A stretch of DNA of 64,000 nucleotides from Calliopum simillimum (GCA_951812925.1 OX638370.1:46751948-46815947), one strand, 5' to 3'; counted from the first letter of the stretch, positions 45,313-57,775 are shown. Numbers and translations are program-made. Notes: generated from the letters alone by a model not told the origin.

Positions 45313-46390
45313 TAGCAACAATATGATTGAGAAAGCTAGAGCAGCTTTTATGTCTTTGAAAAAGTTGTTTTACTTACGTTATCTGTAAAGTGGAGTAAAG
45401 ATTATATGTTACCAAGCATTCGTTCGTCCAATCCTAACATATGCGTGCCCAATATGGTGGAATATAAGCCCTTCATATATGGAAAAAATACGGGTTTTTG
45501 AAAGAAAATGTTTAAGAGCATGTCTGTGTATGTATCGAAGTCAGCAGTCAAATTATAGGAAATACATTTCAAACAAAAAATTAATGGATGCTTCTAGAAT
45601 ATCTAGAATAGACAACGTCATACTTGGACTTATAAGAAACCATTTTGAGCGCGCAACTTCTGTTGAAAATGATCTCGTATCGAAAGCACTATATCCAAAC
45701 CAATTGTACTTCGAATACTCAATGCAAAAAGGATTGTTGCCACCTGAGACTTTTCTGTATCTCGATTCACTAGGATACATATCAGACTCAGGGAATATAC
45801 CAATAATCTACCATGTGGCTAGGCGAGCTACTGATAAAAGAATTCGACATTCCCTTATGTTTACAGATAATCGTAAAGCAAACTAGAGGTATTGTAATGC
45901 CATACCTGAGCGTGACAAAATAAATAATGATTGCGCGAATAAAAATAAATACTGGTGGCTCGACTGGAGCTGAGAGATCACACAACCCTAATATTTAGAG
46001 TGTATTGTGCAATTTTATTTTTGTAGCCATTTAGTTTAAATTAGTCTTAACTAGTCTTATTGATTTTATCTTAATTTAAAAGTTAATACTTTATTAAAAG
46101 TTTTTCTCCCTTTTTTCTTTAAAATTAATTGTAATATAGCAGTACAAAGACAAAACAACAATTTATCGATAGATTTTATATTAACTTGTAAATAGATTTT
46201 TTGTATGGAGTACCGTTTAAGGTCAGTTACTTAAAAAGTATTATAGAATGTAGTATTCATTGTTCTACGTTAAATATTATACGATTGTTAAGTTGGGATA
46301 AATAACTGAATTTTAAAAAAAAAAAAAATCTAAAAAGAGATTTAAATGCGTTGCATATTTTCTAAAATTTTTAAATGTCCACTTTCAATG

Positions 46391-47071
46391 ACACAGGACC
46401 ACAAAAAAAAATAAATATAGTCCTGTAGTAGAAAGTTGAGGTGCCATACGGTATGGTTTTCAATGAGCTAAAAACGAATCCGAGGTCAGAATTTAGCCAT
46501 CACCCTCAGATTTTGAGATATTTTTGCTTAAAATTGCAGGAAGCACTGTTTTCAGGCTTATGGTGCAGTTCCATGAAACGATGTAGTTCCATATTTTCAA
46601 TGGAATCGAATAGCCATAATCTTCCTTATAAAACTATACATTCTAGTTTCTTCGATTGGACTTTTACTTCCCGAGATATCACCGTTTGAAGTCAACGTAT
46701 CTCAACCCCCATACAAAGCACTTCATTATATTTGCAGCGTAAAATCCATTTAACATATAAAAATTATAACCCTTTACTTCAAAGTAAGATAACTCTGAAA
46801 GTAAGAGTCCAATCGTAAAAGTTTGAAGGCACAGTTTTATAAGGAAGATTGTGGCTATTCGATGTCATTGAAAAAATGGATCTACCACATTTCCTGGAAC
46901 TGCACCATATGCGTGAAAACATCACTTTCTGAAACTTTAAGCAGGGATATCTCAAAATCTGAGGGTGATGGCTAAATTCTGACCCCGGATTCGTTTTTAG
47001 CACATTGAAAACCATACCGTATGGTACCTCAACTTTCTACTACAGGACTTTTTTTTTTTGTGGTCCTGTGT
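46391..47071. mobile_element. Foldback element with ACACAGGACCAC ends
   Basis: ACACAGGACCACAAAAAAA at 46391 is mirrored at 47071, and the inner text GGTATGGTTTTCAATG is mirrored too. Arms of about 300 bp nearly meet in the middle. The AATCCG and TTTGAGATAT motifs recall the foldbacks at 14349 and 18180. AAT occurs next to both ends, but the left placement needs one extra base, so the target duplication is uncertain. Confidence 0.8.
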
Positions 47072-47129
47072 AATAGATATTCAGAACTTATTAGAAAATG
47101 GTTGTTCAGCAAAATAAAGCTATATTGGA

Positions 47130-47837
47130 GACAATAGGAAGCTCAGAGAAGACAACAAAAAGATGTACCAACATTTTACAGACGAATTTATTGCTCTGAA
47201 AAGAAAGGTACAAGAAACTCTTCCTGATGCAAAGCGTCAGCGTATGTCTCTTTCTCTGCTTCCAGACTTTCTTCTAACCTCAACTGATGATGTTAGAGGC
47301 TTTGATAAGAGTCTGAAAGATGAAGAAAAAACAGCTGAACTGGTATGCTCCTTAAACGATTACATTTTATTATACATTTGTTATAGATATTGCATATATA
47401 TATATACCTATCTGATTTTTACGTTTTTTTAGGTGCAAAAGTTCAGTCAGCAACTGACCGACGACATAAAAAAATTTATAAATGAAAACCTTAAATTAAT
47501 GTTCTGCGATGATTTCTTAGCGTCTGAGTTTTCGTGGACAGACGCAAACCAAAATATTCCCGTCACACACTTTAACTTTATTAAAGTACTCAAAGGTGAG
47601 AAAACTATGCATTATTCTACATAATTTGCACATACCTATTAATTTTCCTTAGTTTTTATTCCACAAAACTTCTTTAAGTATTCATTTTTTAACCGTGAAA
47701 ACATCCTTATTTAGGTACTGATTTATTTAAAAAATTAATGCGGTAATATGCTATCTTTTCTAATTATAGATGCAAGCCTTAAAAACATACCGCAAACATC
47801 AGCGGTAAAAATTGAAGATATTGGGTGCTATTCTTGA
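47130..47837 (+). CDS. Spliced gene fragment, DUF4806-like
   Basis: One frame reads MYQHFTDEFIALKRKVQETL and DFLLTSTDDVRGFDKSL, then meets a donor at 47343 (CTGGTATGC). After an intron ending TTTTTTTAG (47432) it continues QQLTDDIKKFINENLKLMF and ASEFSWTDANQN to a donor at 47596 (AAAGGTGAG). A third piece from 47769, after TAATTATAG, reads DASLKNIPQTSAVKIEDIG. Intron sizes of 90 and 173 bp are normal for flies. The second exon resembles the DUF4806 domain of insect proteins, but I recognise it only by pattern. The 5' side is cut by the foldback at 46391-47071. Confidence 0.5.
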
Positions 47838-48609
47838 TTCCGTCGGAAAGAATTTTTTGCGCGGAAGCAAATTTTGCTATTATTGATTCCGAAAATTAGA
47901 TAAATCTGTCATCACTGTTCCGCAAAACAGATAAATTTGGCATTATTGTGTCAGCAAATAATTTATCAGATTTAGCATCCCTGACATCGAAGCGACGTTC
48001 ATGTTTGTGTATTCTTGATTCCGACGGATAGATATATTTCAGTATTTTCCTTCCGCGAAATTTTTATGTCGGAACGACAATAAAAAGTTAAAAATGTGTG
48101 CTTTGCTGTTAATTTTGCTGTTGTTATTGATAGGGAAAGTAAGCTAAATATTTAATAACAATTTTAAAACCTTTGCTACTACACAATAGTCGGTTTAATT
48201 AAAAATTACAAAATTTATTTTTAAAATAAAACTCAAAATTCATAAAAGAAACACTTCATTTTATTTTATTAAATAAAGGAAACAATTCATCTTTATTCTG
48301 ATTAGATATACAACAACTTATAAAAAAGAAGGCACTTTCACATCCAACCCTCGCTGCGGTGACCAAATGATGAAATGTCATCACTTGGAAAAAAAATTAT
48401 CAACAAACACTTTTTTACAAAAAACAACTTTAGAGCAACACGCGTCTTCACCGAACTCTAAAATGTATAGATAATTAATCCTTAAATCGCACTATTTTAT
48501 CCTCTTGTTGTTTACAAAAAATCATTGAAGTTTCATAATTTTTCTCTGCAGACACTTCAAATTTTTTTTTATCCTTTGTCATCTGTCAAAATGTTAGAGA
48601 GGTTCTTAT
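47838..48609. other. Unassigned stretch
   Basis: ATTCTTGATTCCGTCGGAAAG near 47830 and ATTCTTGATTCCGACGGATAG near 48010 are diverged direct copies, with TTCCGCGAAA/TTCCGCAAAA text between. No gene is recognised. Confidence 0.4.
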
Positions 48610-50810
48610 ATCAGGGTCAGGGCCGTGCGCAGGATTTGCTCTTGGGGGGGTTTTTCATAAATAAAAAAGCGTAATAACACTATAAAATGCTCAGTACATG
48701 TATGCCATTCGAAAGGTACTAAAACAACACTTAGCGTAAAAAAAGTTGACATCAAAATAACATGTTTAAATGGTGAGAATTAAAAGAAGTGCAAAGTCCA
48801 AAATTTTTCAAAATTTTCAAAAGAAAAAATGCCATCAAAAAAGTCAATTTTTAATAATATGTACCATTTTTTTTTTACTTTGTTTATGAAATTAAGTCGA
48901 TAGCACTAGCTCTGGTCACAAAAGCGCATTGAGTCCCGGTGTTTTTAATAAAAATGGTTTGAGCTATCCTTCAGTCAGGCTAGTTTGCATTAAGATTTTA
49001 GAAAATCAGAATAAATTTTAAATTTGGAAAGTAGTTTTGCAAGCAATCTAAAACAAAATTAGTAATTTGTTCCCTAATAAATAGATTAATTCAATGAAAT
49101 GTGTATTGATTTAAATCATATTTCATGTTTAATTGCTTTAAGGCTTTGGTGGTCAGATTTTTTTTTGCAAAGTTGTTCACTGGGGTCCAAGTATACAGAA
49201 AAAGTTTATTTTTAAATCGATTTTCAGGGTCGAATTTCGGTAAATAAATGGCCTTAACATTGTTTCTGTATTAAAAAACAAGGTTTGACAAAAACTATCT
49301 AAAAACTGAGTACGCAGTTAGTTTTCCGTTTAGTTTTAAATTCAAAAATCGTATTTTTGAAAATTCTATCTGATCGCGTTAAAGAGACATTGTATTTTTA
49401 AGAACTTTGTTTGAAATTTTTTTGTTGAAAAAAAAAAAACAAATGAATTTTTGCGTTTTTTAAGAAAATTAACAAGAAATGAAGACAAGAATGTATATTT
49501 TCAATTGCTATATCTCGTATGGTTTTTGAGGAATCTTAACCTAAAAGTTTTGTTTTTTGAGGTTATATAACAAAAAGGAAAACTTTAGCCACATATCCTG
49601 ATAACGAAGCTTAAAGCCAAAGTCTTTTACTTCAAAAATCCGTTTTTTTTCTATCACGTCTGAGATCCGAGCTATCCTTGATTTAAAGTGCAGAAAACGC
49701 TATTTTCAGATATATGGCGTGCATCCAGGTGTGATCGATTCCGCTCTGGAAATTTTGTTGTAAGTCTTGTCGACTATGCACCAAAAAAGTGAACGAAATT
49801 CTTGAAAAGGTGGAGGATGACCGACGCAAAAGCAGTGAAAACATCGCTTTATAATCTAAGTGAAAAAAAACCCATTGACCTCTTTCAGTATGTGAATCTC
49901 GGACTACCATTTGTTTCACTCGTTGCAGAATTATCTTGATAGCGTAAAATCGAATTCCCAAATGGTCTTGATCGAGTTTTTAAGAACAGTATTATGGTTT
50001 TGTCCGAAAAATGGCGAATGGTGGTCAATAACAATGCAAAATATTACATAGACTAAACAGTTATTTTGATACAAGAAAAAAAAAATAGTTTAAACTAAGC
50101 ATTTTTTTTTTTTTTTTTTTTTTTGCTATTTTGAAATTCGATTAAAAAGCACCTAATTTGTACGACCTTTGAGCCTGACTTACTTTTAATGCGGGAATGA
50201 TCTCGATATCGATTTTTTAATTTTTTTTTTTTAATACCAAAATAAAACGATTCCAATTGAAAAATTGCTGGTTATAATTATTTTTTATCAGAAAACTAAT
50301 CACAATTTATATTTTTTGTTACTTTCTTTCTAAAAACCTTCATAACTGTTAATGACTAACCCACAGGAATAGTCAAAATGACTATATTATAAATAAAATT
50401 ATAGGCACGTGAACTTATTAGATTAATTCTATTTTATTTCAATACATATTTTCAATTCATAAATATCCCTGCAAAAAATGAGTACCGGTTGTATTTGAAT
50501 TTTTTACATTTCTTTATTTTTTTATTTCCATTTTTGTTTCACGTACGAGTATCTGGAATATTTCCTGTATTTTCTAGGTATTCGTACCGCTATTTTTCCA
50601 ACATGTAGTTTTCTGTCAGTTTTGAGTATTCAAATTTTAAAAACAAAACTAAAATTTGTTTAAAAATCAAAACTGCTGCTAAAGGTCAATATGAAATCAG
50701 AATATAATGTACCGGTGAGCGATTATCTCAGTCCAGGGTGAGTAGTAGTGTGTAATGGAAATCTTTGAATTTAAAAAAATATAATTACTCTATATTTATA
50801 TTCTTTCAGA

Positions 50811-51512
50811 GTTGCTGGCAATCATTTGCACATTCAAGTGTCTGCTCGGCAAAGATGCCTTTTCACAACTCAAGACGTTTTCTTAAAAAGATAATTAATG
50901 GTAAGTCTTGCATAAAGTACCCTTCTAGTTTTTGTCCATGAACATAAGAGTGCCCAGATGTGCAAAGTTTTAATTTTTTTTCTGATTATTCTTCAAAAAA
51001 GATGCCTTTAGCACATTAAGTTACTTCTTCGACTCTTTCAAAGATATCGCTCAAAAGAATCACAAATCCATTCTGAAGTTTATAAAAATTTCTGAAAATT
51101 TCATATAGGTTAAAAACGAAGTTAGCTTAAGTTATGATTGCCATCTCCCGCGCTTACCTTGCCTAACAATAAGCCAAAAATTATTTGTTTTGAAGTTACG
51201 GACAGTAAAAGCGATTTGCCCTTTTAAAGTCCATTTTTGAAACCTTAATTGAAAACGAGTTGAGTTTTCCCACTAATTCCAATTGTTTTTTTAATCTTTC
51301 TTTGACCTCTTTACGAAAATATACTACGAGGAACAAAAAAAATACAACTTTGCACAGTTCATATGTTTATCTTATGGGCAGTCTAATGGACACAGTTTCG
51401 TACCTAAATATTAAATTTATTCCGAATTGAAAATTATATTGTAACTTAATTTCTAATACAATTTACAGGTACAATGGTAGCCACAGAAGCCATGTGGAAA
51501 AGAGTATTTTAA
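50811..51512 (+). CDS. Two exon-like pieces, unknown protein end
   Basis: A frame opening after the acceptor TTCTTTCAG (50810) reads KMPFHNSRRFLKKIIN and meets a donor at 50900 (ATGGTAAGT). A second piece after TTTACAG (51468) reads GTMVATEAMWKRVF and ends in TAA. The frame is maintained across the 569-bp intron. I do not recognise the protein. An upstream first exon may lie near 50690-50738 (donor GGTGAGTAG). It could be a passenger gene end within the hAT-ended element. Confidence 0.35.
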
Positions 51513-51719
51513 TACAAGGAAAGCACTCTGGAAGTTCATTGGATTGGCTTATATCTTCATTGTTATTTATTAAGACTAGTTTTTACTATACTCTAACTTT
51601 AATATCATTCATTCAAATTTGTAATTATTAAGCCTTCAAGACCAATGAAATGTGATCACCATTATTGTGAAATAAAATTTCCATTGGAATTGTTCATGTT
51701 TTCGTTTTTTTTTGGATTT

Positions 51720-51950
51720 TGAATATGATTTCAATCAGCATACCTACAAGATACAGTACCAGTACGCGTGCTTAGAAACTCGAATTATTATAGATACGTG
51801 TAACGAGAATAGTACCTGTACGCATATTTAGAAACGTACTTGTACTATTTCAGATACGTATAACGATACAGTCCCGGTATGCGTATCTAAGTATTTATGC
51901 AGGGACGAGAAACAGATACAATACAAGTATTGGTACGACAAAACCAATGC
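51720..51950. repeat. Imperfect ~60-bp repeats with GTACGCGT/AGATACGT motifs
   Basis: Text such as GATACAGTACCAGTACGCGT, TTTAGAAACGTACTTG and GATACGTATAACGATACAG recurs about three times. The surrounding ATGCAGGGAC at 51898 is roughly mirrored by ATCCCTGCAAA at 50463, so this may be one end of a nested element. Confidence 0.5.
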
Positions 51951-52178
51951 CTGTATTTTTCCCGACAGCAATGTAAACGTTATTGAAAGAGTACGGCAAT
52001 TTCTATGTGATTTTCAAAAACAAACAAAAAAAAATACGTGTTTATGTCCCTGATACATACGCCGTTTGTATCTAGTACACTGTTTGCAGGGATTTATTTG
52101 ATTTTTTTGGGTAAAAGATCTTCCTGGGGGGTTTGAACCCCAAAAACCCCTCCCGTTGCGCACGGGCCTGTTCAGGGT

Positions 52179-52937
52179 TCCCAATATTTTCGATTGTTGT
52201 AGTACAAATCTCAAGTGAAACCACGTAGTGTTGCTCCACCCTCAAATGCTGCTGCACGAACTTTGAAAGGTAATGGTAGCCGCGTAGTGTGGTCCGTTTT
52301 CCGAAACCTCCTTGTGGAATTATACAAAGATGTTACTGGTCCTGGTATTTCCTGGAACCACTGAAATCTCCAATTCACACGCACACAATGACTTTCAAAT
52401 ATTATTAATACGAGTGAAACGCACACATTGTAATTTTTAATGCCTTTTTCTTTATTCGGCTTTCTTTTCTTACTTCGTCTATTTATTAATTACCATTGGT
52501 AACTAGAAAGAGCTTTTCTTTTGGTACGGTGAGCTTTTCACCATGTACCACATCGAAACTCGTTCTAGCTTCCGGGAGAGAGTTTGCTGTGAGTTTGCAT
52601 AGTTGCATAAAACTCCGAGTTGCATTTTGTCACGTACAACAGTTTACGCAATAATCGATCTTTTGTTTAATTGACCTGTTTGGTCTTTTAGCTTGCTTAA
52701 GCGGAGTGATCTCTTTTGATTTTACTTAACCGATTATTCTGTAAACGTATTTTTTTATTTGAAGGATAACCAAGTTTTTATGGTCGTTAAACAAACTCAC
52801 AACACGATATTTCTTTCTGCGAAAATTTCCTTATCGAACGGAATCAATAATAGCACCCATTATTAAAAAATATTTCAATAGCGCTAAAGACAGATGGAAC
52901 AAAACTATCACACGAAAAGCACCCATTTCATAAATTA
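52179..52937. other. Unassigned stretch
   Basis: A 71-codon minus-strand frame (52426-52211) with WRFQWFQEIPG and LPFKVRAAAFEGG ends here without a known match. It could be part of a retroelement or a host exon. The rest shows nothing. Confidence 0.35.
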
Positions 52938-54625
52938 CACTAGTTTACAAATGATTAAAACTTTTTTCCCATTGAATGCCATTATTCATTTTATATGTAA
53001 AATGGGCTGCTGATTCCGAAAATTGCATTATTTTTTTTTCTTTCGTGTCGCTTTCGAGATATCGGTCATTATCGGTTTTTGGACAGAAAAAAAAGATAGT
53101 TCCACTTAAATACAATTATCTCAAAAATCAATGTTTGTGTTTAAACGTATTATATGTCATATTAAAGGTAATTAAATTACCTGTAAATGATATCCAAATT
53201 ACTTTTTGGCTGGTTTGTTAGTTTCGGAGGATTAAATTGATTTCTGAAAAAAAAATTATTTTTTTCCGAAAAAAATTAAAAAAAAGTCAAAATCAACTAA
53301 AAATTTGTACAACAAAAAAAAATTTTGAAAATCATTTTGTTTTTTATATCATAGTCTATATACTTGTAAAGCAAATAAGATACTATTTAAGAAAATTGAT
53401 GGAAAAGTGTAAAAGTTGTATACAATTAATTGATAAGTTACTAATATGCGTTTTTGCCTATTTTTTTTGTAATAAACTATTCGATAATTTGAAACTTTTT
53501 GTAAAACACATGAGAAAATCCGAAAAATTCTTAAAGAAGGCGTTTAAGTAAATACCTATGTCTCGGCGTTTTTCTCGAGCACGTCAGATTTTTTTTTAAT
53601 CGATTTTTAAAGTTTTTGAATCCACTGTACATGAAAAAAACCAAAATAACGCATTCTTGTGTTAAATCGATGATTTTAACTATATGATCCTAACATTTGA
53701 GGTGTATCATGTGTTCAGTAAACTGATTCAGGATATTACGAGGAATATTTTTGTTGAAAATTTTAACACTCTAAGACCCTTACATGAAGGTCATTTCAAC
53801 CCCCCACATTTAGGTCAAAATGACCTACATGTAGGGGTCTACAAAAATATTCCTCGTTATAGCTTGCATAAGTTTACTGAACAAATGATACACCTCAAAT
53901 GTAAGGATCATATAGTTAAAATCATCGATTTAACACAAGAATGCGTTATTTTTGTTTTTTCATGTACAGTGAATTAAAAAATTCAAAAATCGATTAAAAA
54001 AAAATCTGACGTGCTGGAGAAAAATGACGAGTCACGGGTATTTTTTTAACGGCTTCTTTAAGAATTTTTTGGATTTTCTCATGTGTTTTGCAAAAAGTCT
54101 CAAATTATCGAACGGTTTATTACAAAAAAACGAAAAAAAAGGCAAAAACGCATTTTAGTAATTTATCAATGAATAGTATACAACTTTTACATTTTTCCAT
54201 CGATTTTCTTAAATAGTATCTTAGTTGCTTTACAAATATATAGACTGTGATATAAAAAATCAAAATGGTTTTGATTTTGACTTTTTTCTCATTTTTTTGG
54301 AAAAAAATAATTTTTTTGGAAAAAAATAATTTTTTTTTTCAGAAATCAATTTATTCCTCCGAAACTAACAAACCAGCCAAAAACTGGTGTGAGTATCATT
54401 TATAGGTAATTTAATTACCTTTAATATGACATATAATACATTTAAAAACAAACATTGGTTCTTGTGATATTTGTATTTAAGTGGAACTATCTTTTTTTTT
54501 TTGTTCAAAAACCGATAATGACCGATATCTCGAAAACGACACGAAAGAAAAAAAAATTATGCGATTTTCGGAATGGATAATGGCATTCAATGGGAAAAAA
54601 TTGTTTTATCATTTGTAAACTAGTG
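52938..54625. mobile_element. CACTA-ended foldback element, copy B
   Basis: The ends are CACTAGTTTACAAATGATTA and its near complement, flanked by TTA on both sides (52935-52937 and 54626-54628). Most of the body matches copy A (24999-26705), including ATTATTCATTTTATATGTAA and AACGCATTCTTG. The outermost ~40 bp differ from copy A beyond the first 12 bases. There is no transposase. Confidence 0.82.
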
Positions 54626-54858
54626 TTATTAGCAAGGTTAACATTTTAGTTTAATTACTGCTTTCTCTTGGTCGTCGCCGCACAGGTTTATTGAATATAG
54701 TTGAATTAAAACGTTTTGGAAAAGTTGTGCTTTTTTTTTTCTTTTTTTAGTTTAAAAATTCATTTATTTTGTAATTATTATTACAAACAATATAATAATA
54801 TATTTAATATATTCATTGTATTAGAATTTTGGTGTAATCTGCTAATCAATCTTCTGCA

Positions 54859-55275
54859 TTAGCTGCTTCTAACATCTTCTGCATTAGCAACCAACGCAGC
54901 TTCTGTTGCTTCTTTTGCCTTTGCCATGACAACTTCTACTGCAGCTTTCGCTGATTCTATGAATGGCTTTGGTGTTGGCACAATCATTTCCACAAAGGCT
55001 TTCGCCATATTTAAAGTGCTTGCACACTCGGAGCACTCGTGCTCCATGGGGTGTTCCTTACGAAAGCGAAGTTTGTTCCCATGGACCTCATTTACTGGTG
55101 GGGCGATCTGCCGTACAATGTAATTTAATTTTTGTGACCACCGACAGATCGAACAAATACAATTTTTTTGGTGGTATTTTTCGTTGCGGAGTTTCTTTCC
55201 CTTTTTATTCGCCTTTGGTTTTTTTTCACCATCATTTGTTATTGTAGTTGTTGTAATTTTTTTATAATTCCCCAT
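54859..55275 (-). CDS. Cys-containing basic/Ala-rich small protein (138 aa), unknown
   Basis: The intact minus-strand frame starts at ATG 55275. The N-terminus is basic (KKPKANKKGKKLRNEK). It is followed by a Cys/His cluster, CICSICRW, then ~35 residues later HPMEHECSEC, a possible zinc-binding C-x2-C pair set. The end is an Ala/Lys/Glu helix (SAKAAVEVVMAKAKEATEAA). The composition looks like a real protein rather than chance AT-rich frame. The family is unknown and there is no promoter evidence. Confidence 0.45.
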   Translation of the reverse strand: MGNYKKITTTTITNDGEKKPKANKKGKKLRNEKYHQKNCICSICRWSQKLNYIVRQIAPPVNEVHGNKLRFRKEHPMEHECSECASTLNMAKAFVEMIVPTPKPFIESAKAAVEVVMAKAKEATEAALVANAEDVRSS

Positions 55276-56305
55276 CTCTAAAGTGATGTTTCGTTGATGA
55301 TGATGATTATGTCAGGAATATGCGTTTATGCGTTTATGTGCTGTTATATTTGCACGGATCTGATACAACTGTACTGCAGATAGAACAGAATTGCTATCGA
55401 TTGGCGTGATTTCGAATTTATACAAGTCGACGACGACGAATAAAAGCAAAATGGCAAATTTTTAGCTTTTATTCAATTTCTTAATTTTTCTTCTTAGTTT
55501 TTTTTTTTTTTTCAATCAATACTTCTCGGCTTTTTCTTAGTTTTTTTTTACTTCTTAATTTTTCACTTTTTTTCACTTGCAACTTCACTCCAATTTCTTA
55601 ATTTTTCACTTTTAGCTTTGAATCCCGGCTATCAACGCTAAAAAATGAAACTCAAAGCTACGATTTTCGAGTTACCAACTTTTACGTTGACGTATCGATA
55701 TGAAAACTCTTATGTGTTGTTTTGGCATTGAATTTGAATCTATTTGAAAAGAGAAGTCATAGGAGTCTAAAAAATTTTATTATGTTGTGTGAAAAATAAA
55801 AAATTAAAAACAATTTGAACGAAATACATAAATCAAAAACAAAAAAATTTGAGTCAGAAAAATCATACAGAAAAACATAAAAAAACGCATTGACTTCTGA
55901 TATAGTCTGATATACCTTTTATTTAAAGATAATTATTTAAACTTTTGTTTCTGTCGGCTTTGAATTTGAATTTAATGTATTTTGTGACAGTTGCGAACTT
56001 GACCAAAAAAAAACTTAATGGCTAAATAGCAAGTAGAATCCCCACAGTTAATTTCAGAAAAATTGCTTTATTAGTTTTCTTTTTGTAGCGCATTATGTTT
56101 TTCATAAAAATTTGTTGTACCATTTGCGAGAAATAATATTTGACGTATTTTTTGTATTTTGTAGTACGAATCTTGGCCACAGATACGCCACAGAGCTCAC
56201 AAGTGTTTAACCTTCGTAGTATCCACATTTGATTCCCATAAGCACCGCTAAAAAAAAAAATTAAATACACATACTTATTTATATTGTGTTTCTAGTTATT
56301 TGCAT
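55276..56305. other. Unassigned stretch
   Basis: AT-rich, with repeated CTTCTTAATTTTTCAC text near 55550-55610. A small minus-strand frame at 56022-56270 contains a CELCGVSVAKIRTTKYKKYV stretch that may be a degraded zinc-binding exon, but it is too short to assign. Confidence 0.35.
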
Positions 56306-56499
56306 ACAGAAATAATCCAAGGCGAAAAATTTAAAGCGCTTCTGAACAAGCATTTAAAAAGCCTCATAAGTAGAAGCACTAACACAATCATTTGTTGTAA
56401 GTCTGCATTAAGCATTTAAATACCAAATTCTATTTGGACAACATTTGCTTAATATACAAATTTTATACACCTTCATCATATTTGGTCAATGGTGTAGAG
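56306..56499 (+). repeat. Decayed copy of the 1079-2831 family, split by the hAT element
   Basis: CCAAGGCGAAAAATTTAAAG at 56311 matches the left end of the element at 1079. GGACAACATTTGCTTAATAT and the A-box-like GGTCAATGGTGTAGAG match 1575-1640. The continuation of the tRNA-like module (GGTCTAACGAGTTTGTAATT) is found at 63475 on the other side of the hAT element. Confidence 0.75.
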
Positions 56500-57424
56500 C
56501 AGAGGTGTGCACCTGGAGCAAACATTTTTTCATCTTGCTCCCATATAAACTTGATTTTGTAGCCTTACGTCATAAACGTAAGGCTTGAGTTTTTAACTTT
56601 TTCAAATGTTAAGTTCTTCTTAACACAAGCCAACAACAACAAAAAGTACAAATATCCTGCCGTATTTAACACGCTACTCCCGACTAAAAATTTGATAAGC
56701 CATGCCTAAAAATACATTAGGCCCTAAGTGGGAAACAATGGGGTTAGCCTAAATTAGGAATGCCTATAACTTGCCTATTTAAGTAGGCTTTGGGTTTGCC
56801 TAATGAACGCCTAATGCGGTGGTCATAGTGGTAAACAAACATTTGCTTTATTTCCGCCTAACTAATAATTTTCAAATCATTAAAACGAAAAATAGTTTAG
56901 TCGTTTTTAGTAATTTATTGAAACAAAAGTTTTCCTATTTGTATTTACATTTTTTTTCATGTACTGAATTATATCGCTACCTCAATAGTAAAACTAATTA
57001 GGTTACATCAATTTTATGGTTTTAAGATAAATCAATTTAAAGATTTTTGAAAATTTAAATTTACACAGATTTTCGACTTTTCGTTTTTTTTTATAACTAT
57101 GCCACTTTAGAGAACTCTGGTTGGACAGGATTGTGGCCTGAACCATAAAGAATATCATCGGTCACTTATCCCAACAATGATAATTTCAGAGTTGACAAGT
57201 TGTAGTATTGAGGAAACGATATGTAGTGGATAACGGATCACATTAAAGATAATTGAAAACAAATACAGTTACTGACATAATTTTTTAATTATAACACATA
57301 ACAATGCCAATAATTCATCGCTTTGTATTAGCTGTACGAATGGCTGACAAAAAACAAAATATTTTGGTCGCATCAGACGAAATAGTATACGACTAATACA
57401 AAGGGATGAACATTGAAAAATTAA

Positions 57425-57775
57425 TTATACTTTTTTCTATTGGAACGTTTTGGTCGTAAGACTAACATATGTTGATCTTCTTAAATTAGTTTTCGCACAG
57501 CTTCGACGTATTCCGGCACAACTTCTGTTTTTGGACGACCTTCGGGTCGTTAGTGCGTCTGCGCTTGGACTCTTCTGACCACTCACACATTATGGTTTTG
57601 GATGGTTCTTCGTCGCCAAAACCCTTTTCCAATCAATTGATACACCCTTGTTAAGATGAACGTCCTCGAAAATCGTAAAGAATCATCGCATGGAAGTTTT
57701 CACGAGACAATTCCATATTTTCCATGAATTCAATTTTTTAATTGTTACAATGCGAATTGAGAGATGAAGCCTGAA
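57425..57775 (-). pseudogene. mariner transposase N-terminal fragment (left, inverted)
   Basis: The minus strand matches 59995-60400 over about 350 bp, including the text for FGDEEPSKT and RPKTEVVPEYVEAVRKLI. These are parts of the N-terminal helix-turn-helix region of mariner transposases. Frames are broken by indels. Together with the right fragment it forms arms of a large inverted duplication reaching from about 56820-58060 to 59860-61760. Confidence 0.75.

Larger units (their letters stand above)
41690..46327 (+). pseudogene. Jockey-like LINE, RT and 3' end, split by two insertions
   Basis: Three segments join on the plus strand. 41690-42098 has SSKGLDNIPN, VVPILKKNKDP and SYRPISLLPNISKVFE. 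43265-43829 has AFDTVW, SNGLPQGTVTAPILFN and the catalytic FADD. 45315-45890 has FVRPILTYACPIWW and ERKCLRACL, with the stop at about 45885. A ~440-bp 3' region ends in a poly-A run at 46312-46327. There is no endonuclease, so the copy is 5'-truncated, and it carries stops such as the TAA before AFDTVW. Both insertions restore the reading frame when removed. Confidence 0.88.
48618..52170. mobile_element. 3.5-kb element with hAT-type ends
   Basis: The left end is CAGGGCCGTGCGCAGGA and the right end in complement is CAGGCCCGTGCGCAACGGG, both of the hAT type. The flanks ATCAGGGT (48610-48617) and TTCAGGGT (52171-52178) agree at 7 of 8 positions. Poly-G next to the left end (GGGGGGG) and the C-rich text near the right end extend the inverted repeat. 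No hAT transposase is recognised inside. The interior includes long T runs near 50100, foldback-like text near 49500, and the exon-like pieces at 50811-51512. Confidence 0.7.

Noticed and set aside
50095..50125. Long T run as a poly-A tail of a retrogene
   Set aside because: No coding remnant or target duplication is visible next to it.
55510..55545. U2 snRNA 5' end-like text (ACTTCTCGGCTTTTTCTTAG)
   Set aside because: Similarity covers about 20 bases with gaps and no Sm site or further U2 structure follows.
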